DNA from: Dillenia suffruticosa
Taxonomy: Eukaryota > Streptophyta > Magnoliopsida > Dilleniales > Dilleniaceae
Direction of reading: 5' to 3'
NCBI GenBank assembly: GCA_033439265.1
Contig: JAVTVX010000013.1
Span: 5,048,501-5,112,500, forward strand
DNA: 64,000 nt
The notes under the pieces were generated by a model. That model was not told where the DNA came from, searched no databases, and saw only the letters and a program-made list of their open reading frames with translations. A program made the position numbers and the translations under genes. Of this stretch, positions 12,446 to 24,144 are shown one piece after another. How positions within the stretch are numbered: position 1 is the stretch's first letter; each line of letters starts with the position of its first letter.

Positions 12446-13919
12446 CGAGTTTTGGGGAAGATGTGTTTTTGGAATTCGGTGGTGGGGATTGCCATGGGCG
12501 ACCCGACCCACACATTTATCTTGGTTACTCCAACACATTTTGCGACATCGAGTGTGGGAATTTTGGCCTTGTAAAATTTTTTAGTACAAAAGGTATAAGT
12601 AAAATATTAATTTTAATGTTTCTAAAATTTAACTTGTATTTAGAAAATAAAATATTATAATCTAAAGTAAAAATAAATTAGATGATTTTCCAATGACTTT
12701 CCTCCCTGACTTTGACTTGGACACCCATAATTTTTACTTAGAGGCTGAGCTTAGCTTGGAGTAATAATTTACTTTGGTGCAATCCCAATCAACAAAGACC
12801 ACCATAATTGATTTGGGAACAAAATTAATTGGAAAAGTTCTTAATGTCAAAGGCCTCAACATTCCGCTATTTCTATTTTCCTTTTTAGAATCCCACAATC
12901 ATTAACAAACAAAATAACTAATAATAAAATTTTTACATTAATTACAATTTTTGAAATCGGTAATAATAAATAATAATACAAAATATAAAATTGTATAGAG
13001 AGATTTCACACTATTAAAAATCTCATATAATTAAATATATTACGCAATATATAAGATAAAGTATTAAATTAATTAAATTATAAAATAATTAACAATATTT
13101 TAATGTCTTAACTTATATTTTTAAAGTGGGAGGTAGTAATACAACTAAAAAAATGAATGTTTTATGAGTTCATTTTTTAAGCTGCCATTTGGGAATGAGC
13201 ATAGAAAATTTCTAATATTTCAGCAAAGTTTAGGGCAGGGCGCGCATAATGCATGCGTCGAGTGTGGGGGGATTGAAAAATCTCTCCTTCCTATATTGTG
13301 AGGGGGGAAATACCTGCACTGCACACTTGCGAGACAACCGGACATTCTCCGCCATTGACGCTGCCCCCTTATGCCCTAGAAAATTAAGCATAAACATACA
13401 TGTTTATTTGTAGAACAAATACTAATAGCTGTCAAAATTTTTAAATTCTCAAAAGAAAAAAAAAAAAAAAAAAAAACCTGGTCACGCAGAATTACAAGAT
13501 ATTAAGATAAAATGTGCAGAAAAAAGGCCTACATCTTAAAAAGAATCCAACCATTCGCGATGACCCTTAGCATTGAAGGCTATAATTTTTCAACATACTG
13601 ATTAATTTATAAAAATAAATTAAAACTTTTAGAATATATTTACGTATTTATGTTAAAAAAAAAATTGTATCGATTAAAAATAAATAAAATAAAAGATGCA
13701 TTCTAATCCAGGGACGAGTAGAGTGGAGCAGCAATCAATCAAATACGTACCAAAACCAAATTTACCAATTGTCATTGAATTGAATTTTGTGAACAAACTT
13801 AAAAAGAATATGTAAAATTAAAAATCAACGTAAAAAATCAAAATACAAAATTCTCACAATTTCCTGTGATTGTAAATTGCCCTTTGAGCAATTCAAATCA
13901 CAATCATCAATCTGTCTCC
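12441..13919. other. AT-rich spacer between REP and PRA1
   Basis: Contains the REP upstream region (12441-about 12600) and the PRA1 3' flank. No protein or RNA gene is recognisable. There is an A-run of about 22 at 13457-13478. Confidence 0.6.
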
Positions 13920-14528
13920 CTACGGCGGCGGAGGAGCAGCAGTGTAAAAGTCCGACGAAGCAGTTTCTCTTAAAGGCACTCTCGCACCACCACCGGAAAA
14001 CGAAAAACTTGATTCCTCGTCCGCAAACAAATCGTCCTTTCTCCGAATCGCTCCATGAACAAGAACAAGCACAATCGAAATCACAATCGACACAATTATG
14101 TTCACCGTCACATCGGTCAACAGCAAAAATCCGATGGTTAAAACCGACAAAAGCACGAGAACGAGACGATCATCGATGGCCAAATTGAAGAGGACAAGCG
14201 GTTGGTCGCGAAGGAAGTGGAGGAAGAGCCAAGCGGCCATCATGATGATAAAGACGATGAGAGAGATCGGATGCCAGAGAAGGCTAAGGAAGAGGATTAG
14301 GAGAGAGATTATGGCATAATTCGTTCTGAAATGGGAAAGGTTCGTTCGAATTCTCAACAATGCTTCTCCAAAACTGGTCGGGAGATTGATTGACCGAAGA
14401 TTCACAAGCTCCTTCCATGGCTTCCGCGTTCCCAGACTAGATCTGAGCCGTTCTTTTGCGCGGAAAATGTACTCGAGATTCGATGATGATGGCAGTGTTG
14501 ACGTAGGGATTGTTCCGTACGTCGTCAT
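13920..14528 (-). CDS. PRA1: PRA1 family protein (prenylated Rab acceptor), single exon
   Basis: PRA1 (Yip3-like) proteins are small membrane proteins of the ER, Golgi and endosomes that bind prenylated Rabs and help displace GDI. The 202-residue frame has the family layout. A hydrophilic N-terminus begins TTYGTIPTS and contains the RAKER and RKPWKEL blocks. The conserved RTNLSHFRTNYAI segment follows at about residues 60-73. Two long hydrophobic hairpins come next (about 73-107 and 118-160), separated by a short polar piece with LRDQPLVLF. The tail is hydrophilic and ends in a proline run. It starts at the first ATG after a GA tract and appears intact. I would place it in the PRA1.C/E/F group, but the subclass is uncertain. 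Confidence 0.93.
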   Translation of the reverse strand: MTTYGTIPTSTLPSSSNLEYIFRAKERLRSSLGTRKPWKELVNLRSINLPTSFGEALLRIRTNLSHFRTNYAIISLLILFLSLLWHPISLIVFIIMMAAWLFLHFLRDQPLVLFNLAIDDRLVLVLLSVLTIGFLLLTDVTVNIIVSIVISIVLVLVHGAIRRKDDLFADEESSFSFSGGGARVPLRETASSDFYTAAPPPP

Positions 14529-14554
14529 CCTGAGTTTGATTTCCCTCAGTGATT

Positions 14555-14556
<2 letters not shown>

Positions 14557-14620
<64 letters not shown>

Positions 14621-14632
14621 TAGAGAGAGAGA
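14557..14632 (-). repeat. (GA)n microsatellite in the PRA1 leader
   Basis: A nearly pure GA tract of about 76 bp starts 29 bp upstream of the PRA1 initiation codon. It reads as a pyrimidine-rich leader on the coding strand. Confidence 0.85.
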
Positions 14633-14790
14633 TGGTGGGGAAGGAGGAGGTGTTCAGATATTCAGGGTTTCTAAATTTGGAGAAGGGTGAGACTTGTTAG
14701 GAAATGAGTTGTATAGAAGTTTAGTGCACTCTGAGTAAGAATATTCATCCACGTGGTGGCATGATCGGTTGGGGTTTGGCAAGAAGATCG

Positions 14791-15704
14791 GAGACATGTA
14801 CCAAAATAACCAAAAAAAAAAAATTTTTTTAAAACAACCCCACCCGAAAAATATTTCTCTAAATAATCCAAATTTGTCGGGAGTTGGAGACGCGACACAG
14901 TGTGTCGCGTCTTCAACCCGCAACAACCCAAAGAGAGAGAGGAGAGAGAGAGAGGAGTCTGCGGGGGGAGGGAGAGAGTGGAGGAGAGCGGCGGGGGGTC
15001 CGCCGAGGGGAGGGGGCTGGCGGCGGGCGGCGGGCGGCGGGCGGCGGAGGGGGGGGGAAGGAGAGAGAGAGGGAGGGCTGCCGGGGGGGCGGAGGGTCGT
15101 GGGGGGGCGGAGGGGGGAGGAGAGCCGCTGTGTCTCTCTCCTCCCCCCTCCGCTGCCCTCCACCCCTCGCGGCCTCGCCCCCCGCTGCCCTCCGGCCCCC
15201 GTGGCCCTCCCTCTCTCTCTCCCTCCCCCCCTCCGCACGCCCCCGCGGCCCTCCCTCTCTCTCTCCTTCCCCCCTCCGCCGCCCGCCGCCAGCCGCCAGC
15301 CCCCCTCCCCTCTCTCTCTCCTTCCCCCCCTCCGCCCCCCCGGGGCCCTCCCTCTCTCTCTCCCGCGGCCCTCCGCCCCCCGACCCTCCCTCTCTCTCCT
15401 TCCCCCCTCCGCTGCCCGCCGCCAGCCCCCCTCCCCTCTCTCTCTCCTTCCCCCCTCCGCCGCCCGCCGCTAGCCCCCCTCCCCCCGGCGGACCCCCCGC
15501 CACTCTCCTCTCCTCTCTCCCTCCCCCCGCGGACTCCTCTCTCTCTCTCTCTCCTCTCTCTCTCTGGGTTGTCGCGGGTTGAAGACGCGACACAGTGTGT
15601 CGCGTCTCCAACTCCCGACAAATTTGGGTTATTTAGGGAAATATTTTTCGGGTGGAGTTGTTTTAAAAACAATGTTTTTTTTTTGTTATTTTGGTACATG
15701 TCTC
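14791..15704. mobile_element. Foldback Mutator-like non-autonomous element (914 bp)
   Basis: The two ends are exact inverted copies for at least 20 bases (left GAGACATGTACCAAAATAAC, right its complement), and the inversion continues with few differences for about 140 bp. It is flanked by AGAAGATCG (14782-14790) and AGAAGATTG (15705-15713), a 9-bp target duplication with one mismatch. Long inverted ends plus a 9-bp duplication point to the Mutator superfamily (TIR-MULE/MITE). Inside, each arm has the short palindrome GACGCGACACA-G-TGTGTCGCGTC (14889-14911 and 15584-15606), then a GC-rich purine half (GGCGGGCGG, GAGAGA) facing a pyrimidine half. Almost the whole element can therefore fold on itself. 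The six long frames across it are mirror artefacts of the palindrome; there is no transposase. Confidence 0.85.
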
Positions 15705-16747
15705 AGAAGATTGGGGTTAATTGCAAGGTTAGACGGTAACGAAAATGAAAATTGAAAATCATGGTAAATGATATTTTGTAATAAAATAAAAAATAAAATA
15801 AAAAATATATGTAAAGTATAAGAATTTTTATATAAATATTGATTATTTTGTAAAAATAATAGAATAATTATATTTTATAATAAAATTTTAAAATAATTAA
15901 ATATATAATTTTTAATTATAAACTAAATAATATCAAAATAAAAATTATGTATAAATAAATAAATAATTCTTTAAATATAAATAAATATATACATATAAAA
16001 AATAAGAATTTTTTATACATATTAATTAATTCGGTGTATTAAAATGTTAAAAAAATGAAAAACGATGTAACGTTAGCACGGACATCATAAATTGCATGAA
16101 CCCAAGGTGACACATATGCAAGCCATGCCTGGGAAACAAAAATTATTTTATTTATAAACAAAGAAGAAATAAAATAGATGGTTAGAAAGATATATTTGAG
16201 AGAAAAATATGAAAAAATAGAATTTATGAATAATTAATATGAAATCACTAGAATTTTTTTTTTTGAAAAGGGCAATACTGATTTAATTCATCTAAATATC
16301 TTCTATAATATCTAAAATAATAAATTATTTTTTTATTATACAAAAATTTAAATTTGGGATCACCAAATTAGGAGAGAAGATTGTGATGGCTGTCTTTTTG
16401 GGAACTAAAATAATAAATTATAATAAATTTATATCTAATAAATTCATGGCAGGTTTCAAACATCAAATGGGGTTTGTTTTGTCTTATAAATATTATGTTA
16501 TTTCTTAAAAAGGCATTTGAATATAAGTAATAGACTGTTCTCTTTCAACAAAATTCAATTTGTTCGATATTTTCTTCCATCTAGCATTATTACAGGACTG
16601 CCTACCACAGAATTAGCAAAGATATTTCAAATCACTCAGAAACTTTTGCTATGCTTTGGGTGAAGTACCCTGCAACAGGGCCTCCTACCCAAGAAAATTT
16701 TACAAAAATCTTTTTTCTTTAGTATTGTCTTGCATTTAGTTTTGGTA

Positions 16748-16748
16748 A

Positions 16749-16785
<37 letters not shown>

Positions 16786-16894
16786 CATATACGTATACAT
16801 ATACATATACATATATGTATATGAATATATTATACATATATGTATACATATATGTATACGTATATGTATATGTATATGTATATATATATATATT
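16748..16894. repeat. (AT)n / (ATATAC)n compound microsatellite
   Basis: About 147 bp of alternating AT with ATAC and ATGT interruptions. The 63-codon frame across it is low-complexity Ile-Tyr and is not a gene. Confidence 0.9.
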
Positions 16895-17855
16895 TATTTA
16901 TATTCATTTTTGGTAAAATAAACACAAGCTTGGAATCAAAGGAAGCTATCCTCAAGGGGACAGGTTAGTATTCACAATCTCCTATCCCAATCCGATGGTC
17001 CGGATTTAAATTTCAATATGATCAAAAAAAATAAAAAGGAAGCTCATTAAACGTGACAAAAATAAGAGGAACAAAACTCAGTAAAAATGATGACAGATTG
17101 AGAAGATAGTCATGAATTATAAAAGAGGACACCATATCAAAATTTTCATTTGGTGTTTTGCGTGGTTCAGGTCTTCTCCTTCTCTATGGTTCCTTTCCTT
17201 GCCCCCGCAAAACCGCCCCATTCACAGAAAAGTTGAGATATGGGAAGGGAATCTTGGATTCAGAATTCATTATGATGTTCCTTTTTTTTTCCTTTCAAGA
17301 ATTTCTCTAAAATATTTATGATAATTCTCATTTTTGTAAAATGTTTGGTTAAGGACAAAATCAAACTTAGGATCACCGGATTATTGTGCCATGTACGGGT
17401 TTCACGTCTGACATTCCTACCAACCTTTCCAACATGATTGAGCTGTCTCTTTTTTTGGTTAAGGTTTGACCGGTTTAGGGTTGCTCTCAAACTTGGGATG
17501 GGACATCCGTTTTTGTCCTCTTTGCCTGTTTTGTTTGTCTTCCCAGCACAGCCCCACAAGTTGAAAAAAGAAAGGGTCATTAGAATCAGATATCATTCTA
17601 TTGTGATTATTGAATCATTGATCATTTTTTTTTCATTTTATAAAAAAACATAATCATTGAATAGTTATACAATAGTTATAAATTGTAAGCATGAATATTC
17701 ATGAAATTATAAAAAAATAAAAAATCTTAGAATCATGCCTTCCCAACCGCACAAAAGTCATTTTCATCATTTATAAAAAGAAATCACACAAAATGAACTT
17801 ATCATCCACTATCCAAACATATAGCAAATTGTCATAAATTAGTCTCTTACTTTAC

Positions 17856-17910
17856 AACTACATTGAAGATAATCTGTCGCAATAACTACATTGAGGATAA
17901 TCTGTCGCAA
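17856..17910. repeat. 28-bp tandem duplication
   Basis: Two copies of AACTACATTGAAGATAATCT plus TCTGTCGCAA-type sequence, starting at 17856 and 17884, differ at one or two positions. Confidence 0.8.
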
Positions 17911-18034
17911 CCAACTGTGATAATAGGGCAATAATGCTAGCCGCTGTGATGCAAAGCATATGAAGAGACGTTTCACATACCATAAGATGAAGGGGCCAAA
18001 CAGCAAGACATGACATCAACCCAAATGCATATTG

Positions 18035-19559
18035 TTACTTGGACGGAGGTGCAGCTGGAGGCACCTCGCCTCTCTGTACCCTCCACTGGCCCCAGTAGAA
18101 CTTCGGCCTCATAAGAGGCACCGCCTCTCCAGGATGTTCTTCCCAGTACTTTTCCTGCTCATCCGAAACATAAAATTATTTCTCACGTGCAAGTGGCCTA
18201 AAGGGATATCTAAAAGAAATGATACAAGGAACTAATGATAAATGATAACGACCACCAGCCCCTATAGCCTAGTGGCACTTGATTTCTGTTGTGGGCAAGA
18301 GATTCAAGTTGACCCTCCTCACATGTAAGCGCCAATATATATATAAACATTACAGATATATATGATAACTAAGGATGACCTCATTGCAAGAGTTTTTGAT
18401 GGTATCGATAGGGAAACGGGAAGGGGGAAGCTGAAGGGCATCGAACCCCAGAAACAGGGACAGCAGAAAAGCCTGAAGTGAAGTATCAACATGTACAGTG
18501 CCAGAGAAGAAGTTGAAACCCGATGAGCAACTATACCAGCTTACCTTGGACACTGAATGAACTCTGAATCATGAGTTTATAAAGAGGGGTCTCAAATAGG
18601 ATTACTAACCAGGTGTCCCCTGGTTCATTGAACAAGCTAAAGTTGCAGCTGAACAGGCGGCACAAGCTCATTTGGTAGGAGAGATTGTTCAGCATTGAAG
18701 CAAACATGCACCTTAAATGACAATGTTGCTACACAAGACTGCCATTTCAACAGCAACATCAAAGTCGAATAAAAGGTAGATGCTATGGTGGGCAAGGCTC
18801 TCCTTGGAACAACAGTTGACAACCAGAGTAATGGAAGAGTGGATCAACAATATTGCGAATCTGCCCCTATCTTTTTAAGAAAAAAAGATGTCTTTCCCAA
18901 AGAAAGAAACACTGTGTATAGGTAACCACTGATTCCCCTGAAAACTCCAAAAATGAGAACCAGGACTCCAGAACAAACTGGTTAGGGAACCGTTGAGACT
19001 AGAAATGATCCTACACTCAACAAACATGCTAAGAAGATTAAGCATGGCATAAGGAAAAGGCCATGAGAAAGACCGAGTTCCAATTTTTAATTGATCTAAT
19101 TGAGCCTGTAAATGCAACATTCGCTACTCTCGAGGCCACTATCCATATCTACTAATTCTGCAAACCACAGGTAAGTAGAAAAAAAACACCAATGTTCAAG
19201 AAACAAAACTGTATGAGGGCATAGTTAGTTCAGCCCGTGAAAAGGTCTTTAGGGCTGGTACAAGAAAGCTAGGATTAAATCCTGCCTTCATTAGGTGGTG
19301 GTAAGTTAAGAACCACCCCATCATTGCGTTTGAAGATCAATAAGTAATTCAACTTAAAGCTACTAGATTAGAATACCTTGTAAAGTTGTTCGGTAATAGC
19401 AGCCCCGATAACCCCAGTATAAAAAGCAGCAACATAAACTGAAACAATCGTTGTAAATGACTTAGGTCTTCTATAGATATCAATCATATCCCAAAGAACA
19501 GTCTTTTCCCATTTCGTGTACAAGTAATCTGCATATTTCCTCCATAAATAACTCGACAT
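18035..19559 (-). CDS. EMB2752: EMB2752-like small mitochondrial/membrane protein, two exons
   Basis: Exon 1 is 19559-19377 and exon 2 is 18154-18035, joined in phase 0 across a 1.2-kb intron with a GT donor and CAG acceptor, giving 100 residues. The protein begins MSSYLWRKYADYLYTKWEK, has one hydrophobic segment (about residues 37-55, VSVYVAAFYTGVIGAAI), then EKYWEEHPGEAVPLMRPKF and a short proline-rich tail. It matches a conserved plant family of about 100 residues that I recall as Arabidopsis EMB2752 (embryo-defective), of uncertain but probably mitochondrial role. The start is the ATG at 19559; a slightly longer frame from 19565 uses GTG and is rejected. A tRNA-like repeat lies in the intron. 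A separate upstream frame at 19765-19947 is probably leader sequence. Confidence 0.85.
18255..18345 (+). repeat. Possible tRNA-derived SINE remnant in the EMB2752-like intron
   Basis: TAGCCTAGTGG (near 18267) resembles a pol III A box, and AGATTCAAGTT (near 18299) sits where a B box would be, about 30 bp downstream. No cloverleaf can be built with confidence, so a SINE head or decayed tRNA copy is more likely than a working tRNA gene. Confidence 0.35.
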
Positions 19560-20605
19560 TTTCACCAGCTCAGTTTGTTAATCCTTCAAAAAAAATCCAA
19601 TCAAATTCATGTTAGGGTATAAAAGAGAGTAAATTTACACTTTATTCTCAGTGAATTGTCACTGAGACAGTTCGACAAACAGTTGCTAGGCGAATTACAA
19701 TAGTGTTTGGTAGGCTAATTACACTAGTGTGTAGCATACTGATCACATTGAGAGAGAGAGAGAGCTAACCTTTCCTGGTTGGGCTTGCTGGAAGAGACCT
19801 GATCGTCGCCAGAGTAGGCGGCGACTTGGTGTTCACGCAGCAGAATTCGCCGTAGAGCATTTGGCGTCCATGCAAGAGATATAGATATGATAGAAGGGCA
19901 ACTCGGTAAATGGAAAGACCATCGAGGGTAAATTTGTATTGGAGCAACTAAAATCAGACACTAGAGGGGATACGGGTGTTTTTTTTTTTTTTTTTTGGCC
20001 AAATTCTACTACATTCTCTTTAATGATTTTTTATGAATAAAAAATTTTTATCCTGTGGTCATTTTAATTTTTTTATTATTTATCTTCTTCAATTATTAGT
20101 TATTTGATTTTTTTTTTTTTGTTTTGATTCATGGAGCATTGTACTCCCTTATTCTTTATTAAATTTAATAAAAAATCCCTTATTATTTATTAATTTTATA
20201 AAAATAGTTTACAATTAACTTTTTAAAAAAAAAATTCCCGCGTATGATAAATTGTACATGCATTATATACTGTATTTATGTCACAACACCTTGCATTCTG
20301 ATAGACTTTGATCACACCCCCACAAGTTATTAACAATTCCAGGCAATAAGAGAAATTTTAAAGAATATAAAAAAGTGATATTTATATATTGGAAAATACA
20401 GTAGGGGCATCACAATTAACCAAAACAAAAAAGCCAAAGAATGCAGAAGCTTTTGAAGTCTTCTGCTTTGAAGTCTATTACAGAGAAAATTGCAATTGTA
20501 CAACACAAGGTTGGGCAAGATCCTGTGGTAATGGATCACTGGAAGCACAAGAGGCAAGGACCAAGAGGATGCACGTAAATGGAGAGAGCAATGCTGGTGT
20601 ATAGA
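19560..20605. other. Spacer with the EMB2752-like leader and the ACHT 3' flank
   Basis: 19560-19970 is probably the 5' leader and promoter of the minus-strand gene, with a short (GA)n at about 19750-19764. Beyond it the sequence is T- and A-rich, with no recognisable gene. Confidence 0.5.
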
Positions 20606-23600
20606 CTATGTTGGTTTCTCCTTTGAAGTCATGGCAGCTTCAAGGTTAAGGTCTCCCACACCCTTTGGTGGCCCTATGCTGCAACGAGCTGTGTTGTGCA
20701 TTTGAATTGCGTCCTTTATTTTCTGAAACTGCACATGATATTGGAAATGAACGAGATTAGACATGTTAATGACTTTTGTTGATGATTTGTGATCTCCATC
20801 AATATGACTAATGAAGGAAAATTGAGTGGCCAAAAACCACAATCCAATGTAGATTAGCACAAATGAGAAAGCAGAAATGGAGATGGTTGCCTGACAATCC
20901 ACAGAACTAAGAGTACTCTGGAAAAGAATAAAAGACCACAAAACAAAGAAATGGATATACAAATATTAGAGAAAATGTAGTTTTACTTAATTCTGTCATA
21001 AAGCCGATCCCAACTAAATTGGAATTAGTTGGGTTAAATTGACTTAATTATGTTTCCCACCCATCAATATACGATATGAAACCTACACTTACTCTCAAAA
21101 GAAGTATATACATTTCTACTATTAAAATGCAAGGTCCCCGTGGGAAGTCTAGCAAACCTTTTCTTTACCAAAATAGCAAGAAAACAAAAGAACTGGCGAC
21201 CATAGAACTCCCAACATGGTGCCACAAAATTCATTCGAGATCCAATCATGAGTTGCCAGACAAAGAGTTGCAAACCTATATCCTTCAACTAGATAGAAAG
21301 AGAGACAGAGACACAGAGAAATGGTATGAATTGCTCACCTTGGCAAGTGAACAAGAAAATGATTCTAGTTGTCCATCTGCTCCACGATAGAAATGGAAAT
21401 AGGGAAGCACCTTTACATTCAAATTTTTGCACATTGGTTTATTTTCATCAAAATTTACTTTCAGAAAAAGAATTTCTGGGTGTTCTTCAGCGGTCCTGCA
21501 AAGCTGCCACAACCAAAACAAAGTAATATCAGGATGAAATCATCTCAGACTAGCACAATGTCACAGAATTGATAGAATAGGACAAGATCTTTTTCATTTA
21601 TCTTGTGCATATATAGAATTTTGGAAAGATACCACTAAAAAGGAAAATATCATAGTTTGTGGCTTTTCCAATTTCATCTACTATGAAGATATAAACTTCA
21701 TGGGTATTATTTGCTCCCACAAAGACAAGTAGGTGCAAATCCAAATTCCTTGACATCGTACCTGAACACACTGGAGTTGCTACTAAAAGTAGGCTCAGAA
21801 GAATAAAGACAGGAAATTATGAAAGACCTCCCTCTCCAATGAGTTAATCACCGGAGGCCAAGACAGTATCCTATATGTATTCCCTGTTATTATCAAATTA
21901 GCAAATCCACTAGCATGTCACAAACAGTTACATTAAAAAGCTGATCTCTATACCGTTCAAATACAAACCACAATCTGTTTTGCGGGCATCAAATAATGGA
22001 GGCTAAATCACCACTTAAGTGGAAAATACCAGAAATAGATGTTCCTATAGACTGCTCGTAGTCCTCAAATGTAGCATTAAAAAATCACTGTAACCTCAAC
22101 CAGTATATGGTATTGCAATTCTTCAGCAAATATTGCACAACTCAGGCAATTATGATGCCAGTTAAAATATAGAATTAAGATTATGTAAGACTTGCTACAG
22201 ATCAAAGAAGATACTAATCTGAGCTCTGACAAATGAGAGATGGATGAGGCCAGTAACCTTTGGAAATAATGCTCGGCAAGATGCACACCAAGTACCATAA
22301 AAGTCAACAATGACAAGTTTATCTCCAGCCTGACTTAAAGCACCCAAAAAATCCTGCGTAGAGTGAATGTCAATCATGTTTGGTCCTGCATTCTTTTCCC
22401 ACCATTTTGGCTGACTCTGATCAGTTTCCGTGACAGCTGCATGTACCTGATTAGAAAAATCAACCGAAACAAAATAAGCATATTTTAAGAAACAAACCAT
22501 CAGCATTATGACAAATTTCGGAAGCAACACAAAATTAAATAGTAGAAAAGATGTTTGTCTTCCTTGTTTTGATGGAAATTAAAGTTTGTAATCCTTTGGA
22601 AACTGCATTTTTGGTTGATATTAACAAAGACAAACTTGATTGAACAAAAGCACTTGAAGAAAAAAGAAAAAGAAATACATTAAATCAGGATCCCCACAGT
22701 TAAGAAGTAGGTGCTGCTGAAAAATTGAGCCGGACCTATCAATAATAGACACCTGCTCAGGGCCTAAGAGGAGTTTCATTTATTGTTCCGCATGAGAAGG
22801 AAGGCACAATGAATAACCATGCTGCTATCATTGAGTTATACGTGGTAAACTCTTCTAGAACTGAAAGTATTTAAAAACTAATCTCTACAGCCTCAAAAGA
22901 AGCCTAATAGCACACTTTGTAATTACGAGAGCAATGCAAGGGAAACTGAACTTAAAAAGTCAATACTTTTAATGATAAAATCTAATAGCAGAATCTTGTA
23001 ACATTAAGACATAAGTAACATATGTTATGATAGATTTTGTTATCACAATTATTGACTTTTTTGGCCAAATGATGTTAATTACAAGTTAACTTGTTATAGA
23101 GTACACCACAGTGAATAATGAGCATTGCTGACTCTCCCAACTCCAGGCTATAGCGAGTATAATGTGACTAATAGTTCATTTTTCAATAGAAGTTACAATA
23201 ACTTAGAACCAGCAAAGAAACAAGTCCATGGGAACTCTTTTCTTTCTCAACAAAAGAGTGGAAAGGAAATCAGCATAGTTACAACCCCGAGGGTTGTAGT
23301 AAAAGTTTTCATCCGTCAATAGAATGACAAGTTTGAACTATTGGTAGTGGCATTTGGAGCGAGCCCGTCAGTATAACCTGATAACAATGTCAGGGAAAGT
23401 CTCCCCCAATTAATCGGTCCAAAGCACTATTTTGTGCATTTAATTCTATTCAATCACTCTTGAAATTGGGAACGTTAATTGCCAAGTTAGTAGCAAGGTA
23501 TGCGAGGCGTACACATGAGCTACGACCAACGTGGTAAGTCACATAAACTTTGATAAGTAATAGAGGAAATATTCACATGGTCTCTAGCTTTTGGGTTTCT

Positions 23601-24032
23601 CCATTTGGTTCAGAAATGTTTCAGAGAATTCACATATCTAAAGTATGAGATGAAGGTCCAAGACTTGAAATTGGATTAGACAAGACTTTCAACCTCAAAT
23701 ACCCAACAGAAATTATCAAAACCCCTCGTAGAATCCACTCAATTTCCCAACACAAACCCAACCAAAATGCTCAGTTTGCAATATTATTGAACAAATTAAA
23801 CAATTTTAAGAATTGGGTATTCAAAATTCAGTAAATTGATGGAAAGAGACGTCACCTTAAGAGAAATTTGGTGCTTGCGAGGTCTGAAAGTGGCAAAATC
23901 TGGAACAGAAATGATCCTCTTAACAGATTTGTGATTGGGTGAAGGGTAAGGCAATTGCTTGTGAGAATTTAATGAGGTCAGCAACGAAGAGAACCGAAGC
24001 GTTTGGAATTGTAAGTTTATGACATATGCCAT
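20606..24032 (-). CDS. ACHT2: ACHT-type chloroplast thioredoxin (thioredoxin-like 2), four exons
   Basis: A disulfide reductase of the atypical Cys-His-rich thioredoxin family, which links thylakoid redox state to 2-Cys peroxiredoxins and other plastid targets. Exons are 24032-23856, 22446-22258, 21503-21339 and 20728-20606, all phase 0, giving 217 residues. Exon 1 is a Ser/Lys/Arg-rich, acid-poor presequence typical of a plastid transit peptide. Exon 2 carries [15 protein letters not shown] and the active site WCASC inside [19 protein letters not shown]. Exon 3 carries [13 protein letters not shown] and [14 protein letters not shown] with the cis-Pro loop. Exon 4 gives [12 protein letters not shown] and ends EKPT. 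The N-terminal WWEKN block and C-terminal [12 protein letters not shown] place it nearest ACHT1/ACHT2 by recall. Every splice junction has GT/AG and the gene appears intact. A CT tract lies about 110 bp upstream of the start. Confidence 0.93.
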
Positions 24033-24144
24033 TGAATATGTAACAGAGAGAGAGAGATGGTTAATGTTGGAGAAATTCTATTCGCGTATATTCTGAGCTA
24101 TACATCAGTTTCAGTGAGACCGACAAGAGCCCATGAAATCAGCG

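Larger units (their letters stand above)
15714..18034. other. AT-rich intergenic region with microsatellite
   Basis: No gene is recognised. It holds the (AT/ATAC)n tract at 16748-16894 and a 28-bp tandem pair at 17856-17910. The moderately complex piece 17130-17580 has short frames on both strands without family signatures. A tRNA-like B-box sequence (GGATTTAAATTT) near 17000 may mark a decayed SINE. Confidence 0.5.

Noticed and set aside
13877-14319. Plus-strand frames opposite PRA1
   Set aside because: Antisense shadows of the PRA1 coding sequence with no recognisable protein.
14791-15704. A Pack-MULE carrying a captured host gene
   Set aside because: The interior is a low-complexity inverted repeat, with no gene-like segment.
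14654-15739. Six long open frames on both strands (up to 342 codons)
   Set aside because: They are mirror images of one another produced by the GC-rich foldback element, and consist of Arg/Gly/Glu or Pro/Ser/Leu low-complexity sequence.
16730-16921. 63-codon frame of Ile and Tyr
   Set aside because: Translation of an AT microsatellite.
18255-18345. A functional tRNA gene
   Set aside because: A- and B-box-like motifs are present, but no acceptor stem or anticodon arm can be formed.
19560-19565. Upstream start for the EMB2752-like protein
   Set aside because: The extra codons begin with GTG; the first ATG is at 19559 and matches the family N-terminus.
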